Assembly (NCBI GenBank): GCA_029449235.1 | Contig: JANATG010000010.1 | Coordinates: 1,116,001-1,180,000 of the forward strand | Length of the DNA stretch: 64,000 bases | Origin: Linnemannia schmuckeri | Taxonomy: Eukaryota > Mortierellomycota > Mortierellomycetes > Mortierellales > Mortierellaceae | Direction of reading: 5' to 3' | Shown here: piece after piece, positions 32,413-46,400 of the stretch | Layout: the number at the start of each line of letters is the position of its first letter | How positions within the stretch are numbered: position 1 is the first letter of the stretch | Notes under the pieces: model-generated | Seen by the model: only the letters and a program-made list of their open reading frames with translations | Databases searched by the model: none | What the model was told of the DNA's origin: nothing | Position numbers and translations under genes: made by a program

Positions 32413-34687
32413 ATGGATCAGGGACAGACAACAGCAGCAGATCAGCAGCAGCAAGAGACCGTCGTCGCAACAGCAGAGACACTGGAGGAACTCCGGGCTA
32501 GACACAAGAAGGAACAGCGTGACCTCACCGCAAAAGTCACGGCACTCAAGAAGACCGCCACCAAGGGCGACAAGAAGAAGAAGAAAGAGGTCCTTGCCGA
32601 AGTGGCTCAATTGGAACACAATCTGAACCAGCAGCAGGATACTGAAGAGAAGGCTTGGTTGGAGGAGCATGGAAATAGCTCTGCTGCTGCTGTTGCAGGA
32701 GGATCTGCTGATCAGGCTGCAGAGGAAGATGAGGAGGATGATTTTGATCCCAACGATGTAAGTCATATCCGTACCTGGCTACTGCTAAGCTCGTGGATAT
32801 TAATGGCGCGGAAGGGAAGACTATGGAGAACCTCAGAACCGCTCTATAAGACACTCGACTTTTGTTTCTTTGGAAATGGCGTTATGAACATCATGGAGAA
32901 GTGCAGGGCTTGCTTTTCTTGGCGAGACTAAACTCGCGTTGCATTGGAAGTGGCGTGGATGAGACTATGGAAGATAACAAGACTATTGTGATATCAGAGG
33001 GACTGGAGTCGTGTTTTCATTAACTATAGCATGGGTGAGACTACGGGGAACTACAGGGACATTGTTTGTTGTCGAGGCAGAACTCATGTCTATGAGTGCC
33101 GCGGAAGAGAAAACTACAGGAAACCTATTGGATCGTTGTTTCTAAGCAAAACTGGACTCATGTTTTCAGTGAAGAGGGTGCGAAAAAGACTGGATCACTG
33201 CAGGTCTATTGTAATATAAGCGAGGCGGGAATGATGGTTTTATTGAAGATACCGTGAATAATACTACGGAGGACTGCAGGAGCATTGTTCAATACGCGCG
33301 CGGGATTCGTGTTTTCATTGAAGATGGCGCGAATGAGACTACATAGTATTGATTGATTATTGTTCGATAAGTGAGACTGGAAACGTGTATCTTTTGAAGG
33401 CGCCATGGATGAAACTACGGAGCACTATTACAACTACGCAGGATAATGATACCAGCTGCATTGTTATATTATTTCCCATCGCCAATATAGATCCCAATCG
33501 ACCACTTAACAATGGACCCTACGCCAGCTCCTAAACCTAAACAACAACAGCAGCAGCAGTCGTCATCAGGAGGTGGAAAGAAGCCCAATCGTCAAAAGGC
33601 ACGTAAGGATCGCAAGGCGCAGGCATTGAAGGAGCTGCAGGATGAGGCAGAGAAGGAGGCGACGGGACAGGTGAACATGAACGAGGTCGAGAGAAAGTCT
33701 ATTGAAGAGCTAGCCAATGTAATGAATGTCACGGTCAGGGATGTCACTGCCGATGGGCACTGTTTGTACAACGCCATTGCGGATCAACTCTTGCAACGCT
33801 ATCAGACTGAGGTAAGCAACCGCGGGTCTTTTTGATTTCTTTCAAAGAATAATTTTTGAGTTGCATTGCAGGGTTGGGTGGCGAAAGATATGGTAACACC
33901 AAGAAAATATCCGACTAATCCCCCATTTTTTCTCTCTTTCGTGAAATTTGTCTGAACCACGACGGATAATTGTGTCTAGACCTCAGTGAAGTCGCTGCGT
34001 CATGAAACGGCAGAGTACATGAGGGCGCATTCAGATGACTTTTTACCGTTCCTGACCAACAAACAGGGGGATATGATGTCGCCGGAAGACTTTAGCGACT
34101 ACTGCAAGGACCTAGAATCGACCGCTGTCTGGGGAGGACAGCCCGAGGTAGGATATGGAAGACAATTCGACATGAAAGAGCCACTCAAGATCCTTCTCTC
34201 TTTCTCTCTTCCTCTCCCTCCCTTTTACTCCTGTTTTCATTTGTCCATGGGCTACAAACTACGAAAGTTTTTTTTATGTCCATGTTCATGCCTTTGCCAT
34301 CCTACGCTCATTTCTCCTTGGCCCAAACAACTACGCTATTATTTTTCCCGCACAAAATACAAAATACCACACAAGGAAAAACAAACACAAAACACCAAAA
34401 CAAAAAATAAGGGGGTAAGGCAAGGGACAGACAGACAGAGAAATGAACTAATCATTCCCTCCTCCCTTTTTTCTTTGTGTTCACATTTTTATTTCTATTG
34501 CATGGCATAGCTCTTGGCGTTGTCGAAGGTACATAAAGTGCCAATTTGGGTGGTGCAGATGGGCAGCCCAACCGTGAAGCTGTCAGAGGGTGTTGACTCG
34601 ACGAAGACACCCCTCATGGTTTCGTATCACCGTCATATGTATGGATTAGGAGAGCATTACAACTCCTTGCGACCCAAGCAGGTGTAA
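32413..34687 (+). CDS. OTUD6B/Otu2-type OTU deubiquitinase
   Basis: Predicted cysteine protease removing ubiquitin; human OTUD6B and yeast Otu2 are linked to ribosomes and translation initiation. Exons 32413-32757, 33491-33811, 33980-34147 and 34511-34687 give 336 residues, all joins in phase 0. The N-terminus carries the family helix ELRARHKKEQRDLTAKVTAL with the Lys-rich block GDKKKKKEVLAEVAQLEHNL. A Lys-rich GGGKKPNRQKARKDRKAQAL segment precedes the OTU domain. The catalytic Asp-Cys loop is VTADGHCLYNAIADQL and the catalytic His is in GLGEHYNSL near the C-terminus. Intron 1 (733 nt) is almost wholly a degenerate 75-nt tandem array; intron 3 is 363 nt. Confidence 0.92.
32795..33450 (+). repeat. 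Degenerate ~75-nt tandem repeat filling OTU intron 1
   Basis: About nine copies of a unit reading approximately TGTTTTCATTGAAGATGGCG, then CGAATGAGACTACGGAGGAC, then TGCAGGAGCATTGT. The GAGACTAC-like landmark recurs near 32817, 32886, 32961, 33037, 33107, 33186, 33260, 33335 and 33411, a period of 69-79 nt. Copies differ by substitutions and small indels. The array starts about 40 nt after the donor and ends about 40 nt before the acceptor. Confidence 0.85.
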
Positions 34688-37600
34688 GATCCCAAATAAT
34701 ATAGCATGTGCACACTTGAAATTCAAATACTCTTGTTATTCTTGTTGCTGGTGTTTTATTGTGTCTTCTTTTCATTCATGTTGAAGGTCTTCGTGTTGAA
34801 AGTAAAGGTTTAATAGGCCGTTGAAAAATGGTAAGGATAACAACCCACGGCCCAGACCGCCGTACGTCCATTTGTTATGTTGCAGGTGCTGATAAAAAAA
34901 GGGTCCGGGTGAAGGGGGATGTGGAAATAGCACAAATACGGTCCATTAGTTCATTTTCTGCGCAGGGCAAAGGTCATTAATCGAGCGCAAAGTGGATGCA
35001 ATGCAGGAAAAGGAGAAGCAGTTTGTTTGTTCGTTTGCTCCTTTGTATACAAACACATGCGCGTGGAGCCTTATGTTCCTTTTGTTGTTATTACTTTGCA
35101 CCCACCTATACGCAAGAGGGCAAGTGTCATCAAGGCAAAAAGCCGGAAAGTGAGCTTTTGCCCTCTCTTCTCAGGATGAATGGGCGTTGATTGGTTAACA
35201 GTAATAGTGGGGTTGAGAAGGGAGAAGGGATCATTGGACACCGTTGAAGGACAAGAAAGACAGAGGAGCAAGAGTGAAGTTATTGGAGAATAAATAAATG
35301 GAGGGAAAGAAGAACGAGGACTAAAATAAAAAAGACCGTTTCACACTTCCGCGGAGGGAGAAGACGGAGACTCTACTTTTCTGATTCCAGAGTGAATGAA
35401 TAAATGATTTGATCATTGAACAGTAACGAAGGGCAGAGAGAAAGAGAGCAGGACAAGGAATTGAAGAACATGAGGAAAAGCGACAAGGAGAGAGAGAAAG
35501 ATGAAGACATTGGAAAGGAATGGAAAATAGTGAGAAGAGGAAATGAAAAAGCAATTGTGCTAAAAGAGCAAAAACAATTGGAAAGAAAAAAAAAAGGAAA
35601 AAAGAAATGAGACAGCCATTGACCGTTCATTGATGGTGAGTGTTCGGATGTAACGGATGCAGCAGATGCAATCGAGATGGCTCTTCTTCTCTATCTCATG
35701 TAGCATGTGCAAAAGCCACGTACGCACTTTTTTTTCAACCTTTTTCTTTTTTGCTTCTTTCTCCACCTCTATGTTTCCTCTGTTTCCACAAACCATGAGG
35801 GGATGACGAGGACATGAGGATAGAAGAGGCGGCTGTTGTTGCATGGAAAAAGTGGGCTGGGCGGAAGTGAAGAGGGATAGGTATTTTGTGTTTGGGTCTG
35901 AGCATTGAGAGCATTCTGAGCACTTTTGACATAAGAAAATGTTGAGATGGTTGGTTGTTTTTCCTTTGTTTTTTCATTGTTGGTGATTCTTGATTTACTT
36001 TTTGCTCGTTCTTCAATTCCTTCTCTTCGTGTGCTTCCTTCATCGACTTTTTTGTGTTTATAAGAGGGAGTCAACAAACCAATTGAGCGCTCCTGGGTAC
36101 CCAATATTAGTCGTGTGTTTGTGTGTTCGTATAGTGCCTTGTGAGAGTGCGTGCTTGAATGTTTGTGTATGTGTGTATTGATGAGAGCTTGAATGCATCA
36201 CAGTGGCAATGAAACATTTTCGACGCGTGCCTGAACAGGAACGCATCCCAGGATTAACTACAGTATCAGTAGCTCTAACAAAACATAAAAAAAACAAAAA
36301 CAAGATGAACGAAGCAATGGAAGGAAGGAAGGACAAAGTGATAGCAACTATTACTGAATCTCCGTTCTTGTTATTACATCGATTACACAAGGTAAGAGGC
36401 GTAAAGTTCAAGTGCAAGATGCCGAGCATGGATCGCGTTTAACGAAAACAAGAATAAAATTTAAATACAAGAACATAAAGAGGTGTCCACCTTGTTGTCC
36501 TGTACACACAAGACCTGCGGCGGTTTATCAGATTGTATTCAAAGTGGCATGTTTGTAAACAAAAAAACAGGAATTCAATAAAAAAAAATAATACAAGTAT
36601 TGAGTATTTTTGTCCCCTAGAAAGAACCAAAAGGAATAAAATAAGGCATATTGTATGCATCAAAAGGGAACGATGACGATGGTGTTGGGGTGACTGGTGG
36701 GTAGAAAGAGCCGAGTAGCCAGGTCCAAGCAAGAACAGCTTTCTGAAAAAAAGTGGGATGAGAATATTTGTTGTCTGTTGCATGATCCGGCACTCGCTGG
36801 CGGCTACTCTCATATGTTTCATTCCTCAACACTGTTATTGAAGGGAAAGTCGAGCGTGGCATGTTAGTCCTAGGGCAGAGAGGCAGGTAGGCAGGTGTGA
36901 CAAAAAGAAGGGGGCATGTTTATGATGGATGAGTACTTGGCATTAGTTCGAGTTTCAAGGGAAAGATACTTGGCTACATCTTTACAACAGATGAGAGCCC
37001 TGTTGGCTTGTGGTTTTGAAGATAAAAGAAAAATAGCTTCTTGTCGACGAGAATCGGGTAGCGCATACCAAGTACTTCGTCTTTTTTCCATCGTGATTGT
37101 GTTTACGTTGACAGAGGAGCAAGGGTGCGTAGGGGAGATGAGTTACCGGACTATCGATTTAAAAAGAGAGCATTGTCATCGTTCACCAACAAAGAGAGAG
37201 AGCATCGAAGAGAGTGAAGAAAGAGAGAAAAGGGCATGCAAAAATATAAAAAATAATTACAAGGCGTGAAAAAATCAGAGAAAAGGGCATGAGCACAGGG
37301 CGGGAAAGAAGACCGCCCCCTACAGGGATGTCCCTTGATTTCCTTATTTTTTTTTTGAATGACTGTTTGAGTTGAGTTGAGTACGTTGATTTACGGTGAG
37401 GTAAGGATAGAGGGTGGACCAACTCACTCCTCCAACACAGACGCACATTCACAGAGAGGAGAGGGTAGGGGGGTGTGCTCTCAAAAGCACAGAAGGAAGA
37501 AAAGTAAGAAAAAAAGTGAGCAGAGAGAGAGAGAAGATGATAGTGACAACTGAAAGCAACGACGACCATTCACATCAGCAACAGTTGAATATGAAAGTAA

Positions 37601-38397
37601 AGGGAGCTAGAGAAGGGCAATGGCAAAAGGGCCTATTGATCTCCCCCTTTCTCTCTTGCTTTCTTACTCTCTCCACTGTCAAATGGGGTCTATGAATGGC
37701 TGGATGGTCTTTTTTTCTTTTTTACTTTTTTATTTAAATATGGATGGGTCATCCACCTCCTCACTTCTTCCTCTCTCCTTGCTCCTCCCAATCTCTTTTC
37801 TCGCTTGTCCCTTGTCACCCTTCTCACTGTCATTTTGCATATTCATACCCTCAATTCAATATTTCTCCTACTCCCTTACACCATAAACCAAAATCCTCCT
37901 TCCATCCTTGACCGCGTAAAAAAAAAGACCCGTGGCTGATTGGATAATCGTCTCGCCTTTTGACTCGACCTCGACCTCGACCTCTTTTACTTTCCCTCTC
38001 TTTTTGTTTCTTTTCTTTTTCTCTTCTTTTTCTCTTCTTTTTTTTTGCTCTTCTTTTTTCTCTCTTCACCATTACTTTCTTTACCTCTCACTTTGTACAC
38101 TTTTTGTTCTATTATTCGCTCTCCATAAACACATAAACAGCATTTACTTTCACCCCTCTTTGATACTCCTTCGTTATTTCTCTAATCAACCTTCTCTCCT
38201 ACTTCCCAACAGCTCATTCTTACGTCCATACATTTACACTTCAAGAAACACATCCCCACGAACCTCCTCATTCATTTTTCTGTCCACATCAATTCACACT
38301 CCCCCCTCCCCTCACCCTCACCCTCACCCTCTCACTCCCACCGACCGCCAACATTCATACACCACAGACAACACCAACATCACTTACGTCGATCCAC
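34688..38397. other. Long gene-poor region, 3.7 kb
   Basis: Between the OTU protease and the transcription-factor-domain gene, both on +. It contains many A- and T-rich tracts and purine-rich blocks (35410-35610, 37160-37310). A very strong C/T-rich domain at 37620-38390 leads into the next ATG, including CTCACC repeats at 38308-38330. Only short compositionally biased frames are present; no Zn2Cys6-coding exon was found here. Probably a long regulatory region. Confidence 0.5.
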
Positions 38398-41300
38398 ATG
38401 GCTGAAATAGAAGATTCATTCCCCCAGAACGAGGAGAACGCCAAGAGATTTAAGAGCGGACAGAAGCGCAAACAACCAGGCACAGTTACAACCGCCCCCG
38501 TTATCTCAACAACAACTACAACATCCTCCACTGGCGCACCCTCACACCGTCTACCTTCTGCTTCTCCTACATCACCCTCTCGGATACTTGCCTCGCCCAC
38601 CTCTCCCAAAGCACATTCACATACCAACGGCCTCACAAAAAACCGGAGTAATAGCAACAGCAAGAGTAACGGTGGCATGGTCTATCAGCAACCAAAGTCT
38701 CTTCAACACCACCCTCTGCCCTCACAGCCTCTGAAGCTCGATCCCTCTGTGCTGATAGACAAGTACAGTTCCGAAAGTTTCCAGCACTATCGAAGCAACA
38801 GCACCAGCAGTATCGCCACCAGCATTGGTCGACGTGAATCACTTTCCACCGAGGTGAGTTCCTTTTTTCGTTTTCTTCTACAGTTCCTTCTACGACAGAA
38901 CTTTCATATCTATTTCACCCAAACCTGTCTGTTTGTGGACATGGTTATAACGAAGGGTCCAATTGATTGGATCGTGTATCTGAACACATTGTGGGTTCAA
39001 GAAGAACAAACCAAAGTAAAATAGTGTTGGACGTGTATGTCTGAGAGTGTGGGGGTAAGAGCGACAGTGGACTTTTTGAGGTTGTGGAGTAAGTTATTTT
39101 TTTTCTCATGTATTTATTTTCCGAGTGGACGGCATGAAGGTTAGCGCGTTCAGGCAATTGGTTTTTTTTTTTTTACTCGTTTGTGTTTTTGGTGACATTT
39201 TTTTTCTTGTTCTGTGGCCGACGGGACTGGAATGAATGAATGAATGAATGGATGAATAATGAATGGATGCTCGGAGGAATATCTATTGGACGGTTGGCAC
39301 TTGCCCCCATTGCAGTGAGCATAAAAAATGAATGAAGAAGGACGCACAACAGACAACCTTTGGGGTCGAAACGGTGGAATGGTATGAGCCCTCTGTTGGA
39401 GAGCAAACAGCCCGTGGGAAGGGTCCACCAAGGGCAAATCGGATACAAGAACGAAGGTTAAAGCAGGAAGAACAAAACACCCAACCAAAAACCAAAAACC
39501 AAAATTGTCCTTCGTATTCTCATTCACGTCTGCGTCTATCCCTCACTTGGGCTAACTGTCTGTTGTGTTGATGCTCAAGAGGGGCGATGTAGTTTCCGCA
39601 ATGTATCCACTCTATCTATCCTCACTCCTTTCCTCGGTGAATGTTAGAGGGTTGTGTGTGTGTATGTGTATGTATCTGTGTGCTTGTGGAGAAGCATACA
39701 CGCAGAGAGCGAATGTTTTGGTCGTCCGTTCCTTCGGATAAAAAAAAAAAAAAGAACCGAGAAGAACTCAAAAATCAAACGCAAAAGACAGGACACAAGA
39801 TACCTAAAAAAAAAATAGATGAGCAATGACCATTAGTCTTTTTTGGAAAAAAGGGCCTCGACCGCAATGCAAAATGGACCTTTGTGGGTAATCGTGTCCA
39901 AATCAAGCAAACAAAATCATTTTATAGCAGCTAATTCTTTTCTTATGTTATTTCCTTTACCTTGCTCCACCAAAAGGCCACTGATGCTACATCCAGGAAT
40001 CGTCATTCAAGCAACGGCTCCGTAGATGCCAAGGCCGGCAGTTTCCTTGATTCACCCCCTCCAAGACCCAAGAAGGTCAACGTCGTCGACCGCACAAGTG
40101 TCGAGGAAATCGAGGGCATAGCAAGCATGCTGGCGGAGACGACGCTCAACAACGTGGCCTACTTTGGGGCTAATGCTGCCATGGTCACGAATACATTCAA
40201 CGACGAGGATCTCTGGGGCGCTCAGTTGGGCGCTTCCAACACTGCTGGCGATGTCCTTGTCCCAGAAGAGCTTCAGATCCTTCCTGACCCCATCACTCGT
40301 GAACAATTGACTGACCTGTACTACAAGGTAAATCAAGTGGATCATTGTCCATCTTGTCTTGCCGCCACATCTCTTCACTGACTAGTTGGACCTTGGCTCA
40401 CGTGGCCTCTTTTCTTTTGGGACAATAGAATCACTACAGCAGTCTTCCTATGGTCCAGCGCGAGGTTCTCCGAGTATGCCAGGAGAATGTTCACATCCCA
40501 CACTGTCTGTTGCTCTGCAATGCCGTCTACTACTGCGGCTCCATGTACTCTCCAAATGCCATTACACTACGCAGGGATGTGAACGATGAGGGCTCTGTAG
40601 GCGAGGATTTCTTCTTGCGTGGTCAAGGTACATTGTGCTTTCTGTGAGCCATCCTTCGCTTTTCTTTTTATGGCAAACCATTTTTCATTGTCCCAACTCA
40701 CTTTATTTTGTGTCTATTATTTATAGGCATGCTTGAAAAAAAATATTTGACGACGCACATCTGCACGGTCCAGGCGCTGCTGCTGTTTGCTATCGGGCAC
40801 AAATCACAGGCTCAGCGGTCGGCTTTCATTAGTCAAGCGATTACAATGGCATTGGATATGGGCTTACATAACCGGTTGGATGACAGCGTAAATCCATATG
40901 TGCGGGCGTACCGAGCACGGACCTTCTGGTGTTGCTACTTGTTCGACTCAACTGCATCTGCCATCAACGGAAAGCCAGGACTGATCAACGATGAGGAAAT
41001 CGGCATCGACATGTTCACAGCCGGCGAACTAGGGCCTGAGTCTGAAACGTTCTCTGACCAGTATATCATCCACTGCCTTCACGGATGGCAACTCTGCCGG
41101 AGGATTCGCAAGAACTCAAACCTGATCACCCGTCCATCTCCACCACCACGGTCGGTGCTCTTGGAGAACCTTTCGAGGCTGGATAACGAACTGGTGGAGT
41201 GGCAGCGGAATCTGCCCAAGGTGTTCGAGTTTGTCCCCTTTGACGGATGCATCGTCTCTAACATCTCGAGGCTCTCAGCGTGTGCTCAGCTCCTCTGCTA

Positions 41301-43251
41301 TGCCCTCATTATCTTGCTACATCACCCTTACTTGCCTAGCCCCAAGAGCCCAGAGGCATTCCAACCCTCAGCGGCAGGTCAACCGGACTCGCAAGGATAT
41401 TGCACGCAGGCCGCCAAAGAGATCACCAAGATTGGCGGGATCTTGCTGAAGGAGGCTCCACGGACATTCGAGCAGCATACGCCCTCACGCTACTCGCTCA
41501 ACTTTGCTGTCCGGATCCACCTTCGAAATGCCAAGTGCACGACCGACGCGACTCTGGCCAAGGAATCACGGCGTGACCTCCAAAAGACGATGGACTATAT
41601 TGAGCGGGTGGAGAATCTGCAATTCTTCCGCATCAACCGGTCGAAAAAGTCAGATGTTGCCGACTTGCTGGCCTCATGTCGTGCAGCCCTCGCACAGCAC
41701 AAGTCTAGTCTGGATCTGGCCAAGGAGGCAGCGGCAGTGAAACACAGACAAATCTTGGAAGAGAAGCAGGCCATGAAAGAGAAGCAGGAGCAGCAGCGGA
41801 AGGAACGACAGAAGCAACAGCAGCAACAGCAGGAGGCCTTGCCTCAGCCAATCCTTGCCTCCCAGAACGGTCCACCACTCTATCAGGATGGCCAATCCTC
41901 CGAGGACGCCTCACCATCTCAGATCCTGCTCTCTATGCAGGCGACGCAGCAGCACCCAAACCTCAAGCACCAGACTTATATGCAGCAGCAGCTCCACCTT
42001 CAAATGTATACCCAGGAGCGCAACCAGCAGGAACTGGCGCGGTTGAACCAGCTGCAACGCCATGGTCAACTCGAGTTGGACCATCAGCGTCACCAACACT
42101 TCCAACAGATGGCGATGGCGAAGCACAAGCAGCAGATCTTTATACAACAGCAGCAGGTTCACAGCCCACAAATGTTCAGGACCAACAACGCCTACCATCC
42201 TTCGCAGCATCCACTGCAGCATCCTCACCAAGTTCAGCAACAGCTTCTCCAAAAGCAGCAGCAACAGCAGCACGCAACCTTCCCATCTGCCTCTGGAAGC
42301 CCTTTGCAGCAGCAGATGATGTCGATGTCAAACGGTGGCCATTCCCAAGGAACGCCAACCCAGTCAGCGCCCTTCGGCGCTACTGCTCTCCCTGTGATCG
42401 ACTTTCAGGACCCAGCAGCGTTTGCCAGTCTCACTCCTGAGCAACAGCAACAACTCTTTATTGTCTTCAGTCAGAGTCTCAACAGTGGTAACAACATGAA
42501 ATATCCTTCGAATGCGAATGGGAACACTGGCGGCAATGAGCGAGGACAAGGCAACAATGGAGCACGCCTTGCCGACCAACAGCAACAGCACCACTCGGAT
42601 TTCACACCTCCGGCCCTCTCATCACAAGCGCAAGCACAGGCACAGATTTCAACGTCATCCCCAGCAGCCGTGTTTCCATCTGTCGCCGTTCACAACAGTA
42701 TCAACAACAGTAACATGAATGGTGGCCATGGCATGATGGATCACTTTCTTTTTCATTCGTCAAATCCTGGTGTCACGGTGATGAACGTGGACAACAACGG
42801 TGGTCATCCTTTTATGGATACACCAGGTGGCGTTCTGTCTTCGTCGAATGGAATTCAGCACCACAACCATCACCAGCAACAACAGCAACAACACCACAGC
42901 CATCAGCAGCGACCAAGCTTTGACAACATTTCGACAAGCGGTCTTCGATTTGGATCCCCCGAGTCGGTGACATCACCCGGGTCACTGACCGAGGACGCGA
43001 TCCTGCAGTCCTGGTCTATTTCGACGTTTCACGACCATATCTATATGAATCCGAATCATGCCCGGGATGATCCCAGGAACGACTACAGCACATTCATGTA
43101 CCTCCCCAGCGAATTCGAGTATGGCGATGCGCCTGCCCTGTCGCCGAGTGCGTCTTCGAATGGCGGTGGTGGACCCGGCAGTGTGAGCAACGGCAGTGGT
43201 GCTTATGGCAGTGGCTCAGAAGGCGGTACATCTCCCCGTAATCTCCAATAG
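38398..43251 (+). CDS. Fungal transcription-factor-domain protein, no visible zinc cluster
   Basis: Predicted transcriptional regulator. Exons 38398-38853, 39977-40327, 40429-40627 and 40727-43251 give 1176 residues in consistent phase. Exon 1 encodes a Ser/Thr/Pro-rich region with a basic patch (RFKSGQKRKQPG) and no cysteines. The middle-homology region (Fungal_trans type) starts near residue 255 and includes SLPMVQREVLRVCQENVHIP, AITMALDMGLHNR and RARTFWCCYLFDS then GKPGLINDEEIGIDM. A basic coiled segment (about 590-640) leads into a C-terminal half rich in Gln, His, Ser and Asn, typical of activation domains. The usual N-terminal Zn2Cys6 DNA-binding cluster is absent from all four exons. 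Either an upstream exon was missed or the factor works with a partner. Intron 1 (1123 nt) is long. Confidence 0.82.
39231..39250. repeat. AATG microsatellite in intron
   Basis: Five AATG units within the 1.1-kb first intron of the transcription-factor-domain gene. Confidence 0.85.
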
Positions 43252-43415
43252 ATTAACAACAAACAAACAAACAAAAAAAAAAATAGAAAACAGCACTTTG
43301 TTCCAAATACCGTTTGCATAAATAAACATATCTCTTTTCGCATTTGTGCTTCAGGTTTTTTCTGTTGTTGTTTTGTAATGAGTGATATTTTTTAATTATT
43401 TTTGGCATCAATGTA

Positions 43416-46400
43416 CTACGATCCAAAGCTCAAAATCTTTGTAACAATACCCGCAGCAACAGTCTCGCCTCCCTTTCTTAACATGACACGACCCAGCTCC
43501 TTGGAGTCCTTGAACGTCTCGAGAGGGATGGCACGGCCATTCAACCGGATCTCAACCATCGCCGTTGTGTTCTTGCCCAAATGACGTGGGTTCTTTTTCA
43601 CAACCTCTCCTGTGCCCTTGTCGATCGTCGCCACCAGTTTCGAGATCACTCCCGGTTCATTGTGACTTTGGTGGTGCATAATAATCTAATTCAATACAAA
43701 TAATGGAAAATAAAAATTAGGATGGACAGCTCTGGTAGAATCGAGAAAGCATTTGTCAACATGAATGTTTGCTCGAGGCAAAGGGAAGCTTACAGGGAAG
43801 CCAACGGTAATGGGGATCTTGACATCAAAAACGACAATCTGGGCGGCAAAATGGGTTGTTACTGGGATAGGAGCATCTCTTGCGCAAAGAACCGATCCAG
43901 TGCTGACCTGCAAAATGTCGATTCCACTGAGGGTCAGCAGAACGGAGTCTCCGGCCGCTGCCCATCGCGTTGGTTCATCATTCACCTCCATATCTACGGT
44001 TAAGAAGAGCGAAGGTGATTATTAGTACGCATAACTAAGCTTGAAAAGTAAAATCGCGACAGCACCGAGGCAAATAAAAGTCTTTTGAAACTTACTTTTG
44101 ACGACGGCCATTTCAGAACCGGGCATGACCATGATAGCCTCTCCGATCTGGACATGTCCAGCCTCCAACCGTCCGGCCGCAGAAACACCTCCGGTGCCCT
44201 TGAACACATCCGTCACTGACATCCTGAAGGGCTTCTCAACAGCACGCGTAGGGGCATCCAACTTGTCAATCGTCTGAATGAGCGTAGGACCTTTGTACCA
44301 GGCAAACGTCTCGACAACACTAGCAACCGAAGGGTCGACAGGTGCATCACTGAGCGCAGAGCCGTTGCAGATCTGTCCGGTTTTCGACCTCCGGACCAAG
44401 TTCTCTCCTGTGAATCCCGAGCAAGGCACAAAGATCAGACTAGACTTCTTGAAGCTAGCATCCTTGACCAAGAAGTGCTCCAGCTTGGCAACAATCTCTT
44501 GGAAACGAGCTTCAGACCATCCGACAACATCCAGCTTGTTGACCGCAACGACCAGCTGTTGAACACCCAAACTCCTGGCCAAAAGGGCATGCTCCTTGGT
44601 CTGACCGTTAGCATCGAAGCCGGATTCAAACTCGCCCGTTGTCGCATCGACCACCAAGATAGCTACATCGGCCTGAGCAGTTCCTGAGATCATGTTGGGG
44701 ATGAAATCACGATGACCGGGGGCATCCAGCAAGGTGAACCGGCGATGTTCTGTTTCAAACTTGGTGACTCCAACATCCATAGTGATTCCACGTGCCCGCT
44801 CCTCGCCAGTCTCGTCCAAAACCCAGGCAAAGGCAAAGGAGGCCTTGCCAATCTTTTGAGCGTCTCTCTCATGCTTGCGGATCGTCTTTTCATTGACCTC
44901 GCCCTGCAAGTACAACAAATGGCCCATCAAAGTACTCTTTCCAGCATCCACATGTCCTATTTGTATTCATAGATTGAAGTGAGTAAGTCCTATGTCAAAT
45001 TAATGTATCCATTTCAAATCAGATAGTAAGTGCAAATCATGAATAATGCAACAATGCGCTGTAGCCCTTACCAATGACAACGAGGTTCAGAGATTCCTTC
45101 TCGGCAACACGCTTCTGGTATTCTGTTACAACGTCGATTCTCTTGCCCATTTTTGTCGATACTTTGGAAGGTGTCGAGATACCAGAGGGGGGTGCCGATC
45201 CTACAGGAGTCACAGCGCCAGACCGATCATATCCCTCGCCGCCGCTCAAGAGAGGAGCAGTCTTTGCAGATGGAGTGGCGCCTGCTGCCTTCTTCGCGGA
45301 CTGGGTCTTGAGGGACGATCCAAAGTTCATAGCCGCCAAGTCGAACTGGAGTTGTGATGGTGGTACCTCTTCGTCATCCAAGAATTCGACAATATCATCA
45401 TCATGTATTGCTGATTCTGCTCCCTTTGGTGTCTCCTTAGCTAAAAAATGCATTGGATAGAGAGACATTGGAGACGTGAGTTTCTATAAACGATAGTTTG
45501 CAAATAACGTCATAGGTGAGACCCCATTAGGTTAGAAAGAAAAGGTTTACCTTTAGAAGCTGGGGCGGACTTGGATGACGTGCCTGTGGGTGTGGCTGTT
45601 CCGCTCTGGGTTGGTTTGGGCGTTGAACTCGCCTTCTTCGTTGCCGCAGCCGTTGCAGCCTTATGTTTCTTTGACAACTCATCTATATCACAGTCGTCAC
45701 CGGAGGTCAAAAAAAAACGAAGTTAGGTATTGTTCACCTTCAAAGGCAAAGAAGAAAAAATGCGGCGTAGTCAATGGAAACAGAAAAAAAAGGTAGAGTA
45801 AAAACACTTACCAAGGAGGTAGACCGCAGCTTGGTCAACATCAAAGTAGTAGTACCACAATGCGTCCTGGATCTCCTTGATTGTAACCTTTGCGTTTCCG
45901 AGCATCGACTTGACATCCTCCGTAGCGTCTGCCATCTGAGCTGTTGTTTTTGGCGTTGGTTTCGGGTCAAGTGAGATATTTGTCCATGAGATCCGATATA
46001 AGATGGAAGTAGTCCAAGAATCATGGTGGGATTGGCAGAGCCATGTATCCAGCGATATAAAGTTGAGTATAGTACAGAAGGGAGCGCTTATTAGTCGACC
46101 ATTTTGCTTGGGTTCCTCAGATCACGACACAAGTTGATCTCCTTTACTAGCTATCCCGAGCTCCTGTGTATGTGTATGCCCCGTTTACCTTGCTCCTCTG
46201 CGGTCATAGTCTGCTCCTCGGCATAATCTTCATCATCGTATCCATCATCAAGGACGTCTATTAGAACATATAAAGCCAACATTGAGTCAGATCAGTACGA
46301 GAGGAACCAAAAAAAAAGAAAAAAAAAAAGAAAGAAAAAAAAAAAAAAGAGTGTTGTCTGACGCGCGCCTGGTTCTCCTTCAACGCCAATGTTTTTTTCG

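Noticed and set aside
37932..38405. 157-codon plus frame before the transcription-factor-domain gene
   Set aside because: Ser/Phe/Thr/Pro-only peptide from a C/T-rich tract; no cysteine pattern of a zinc cluster.
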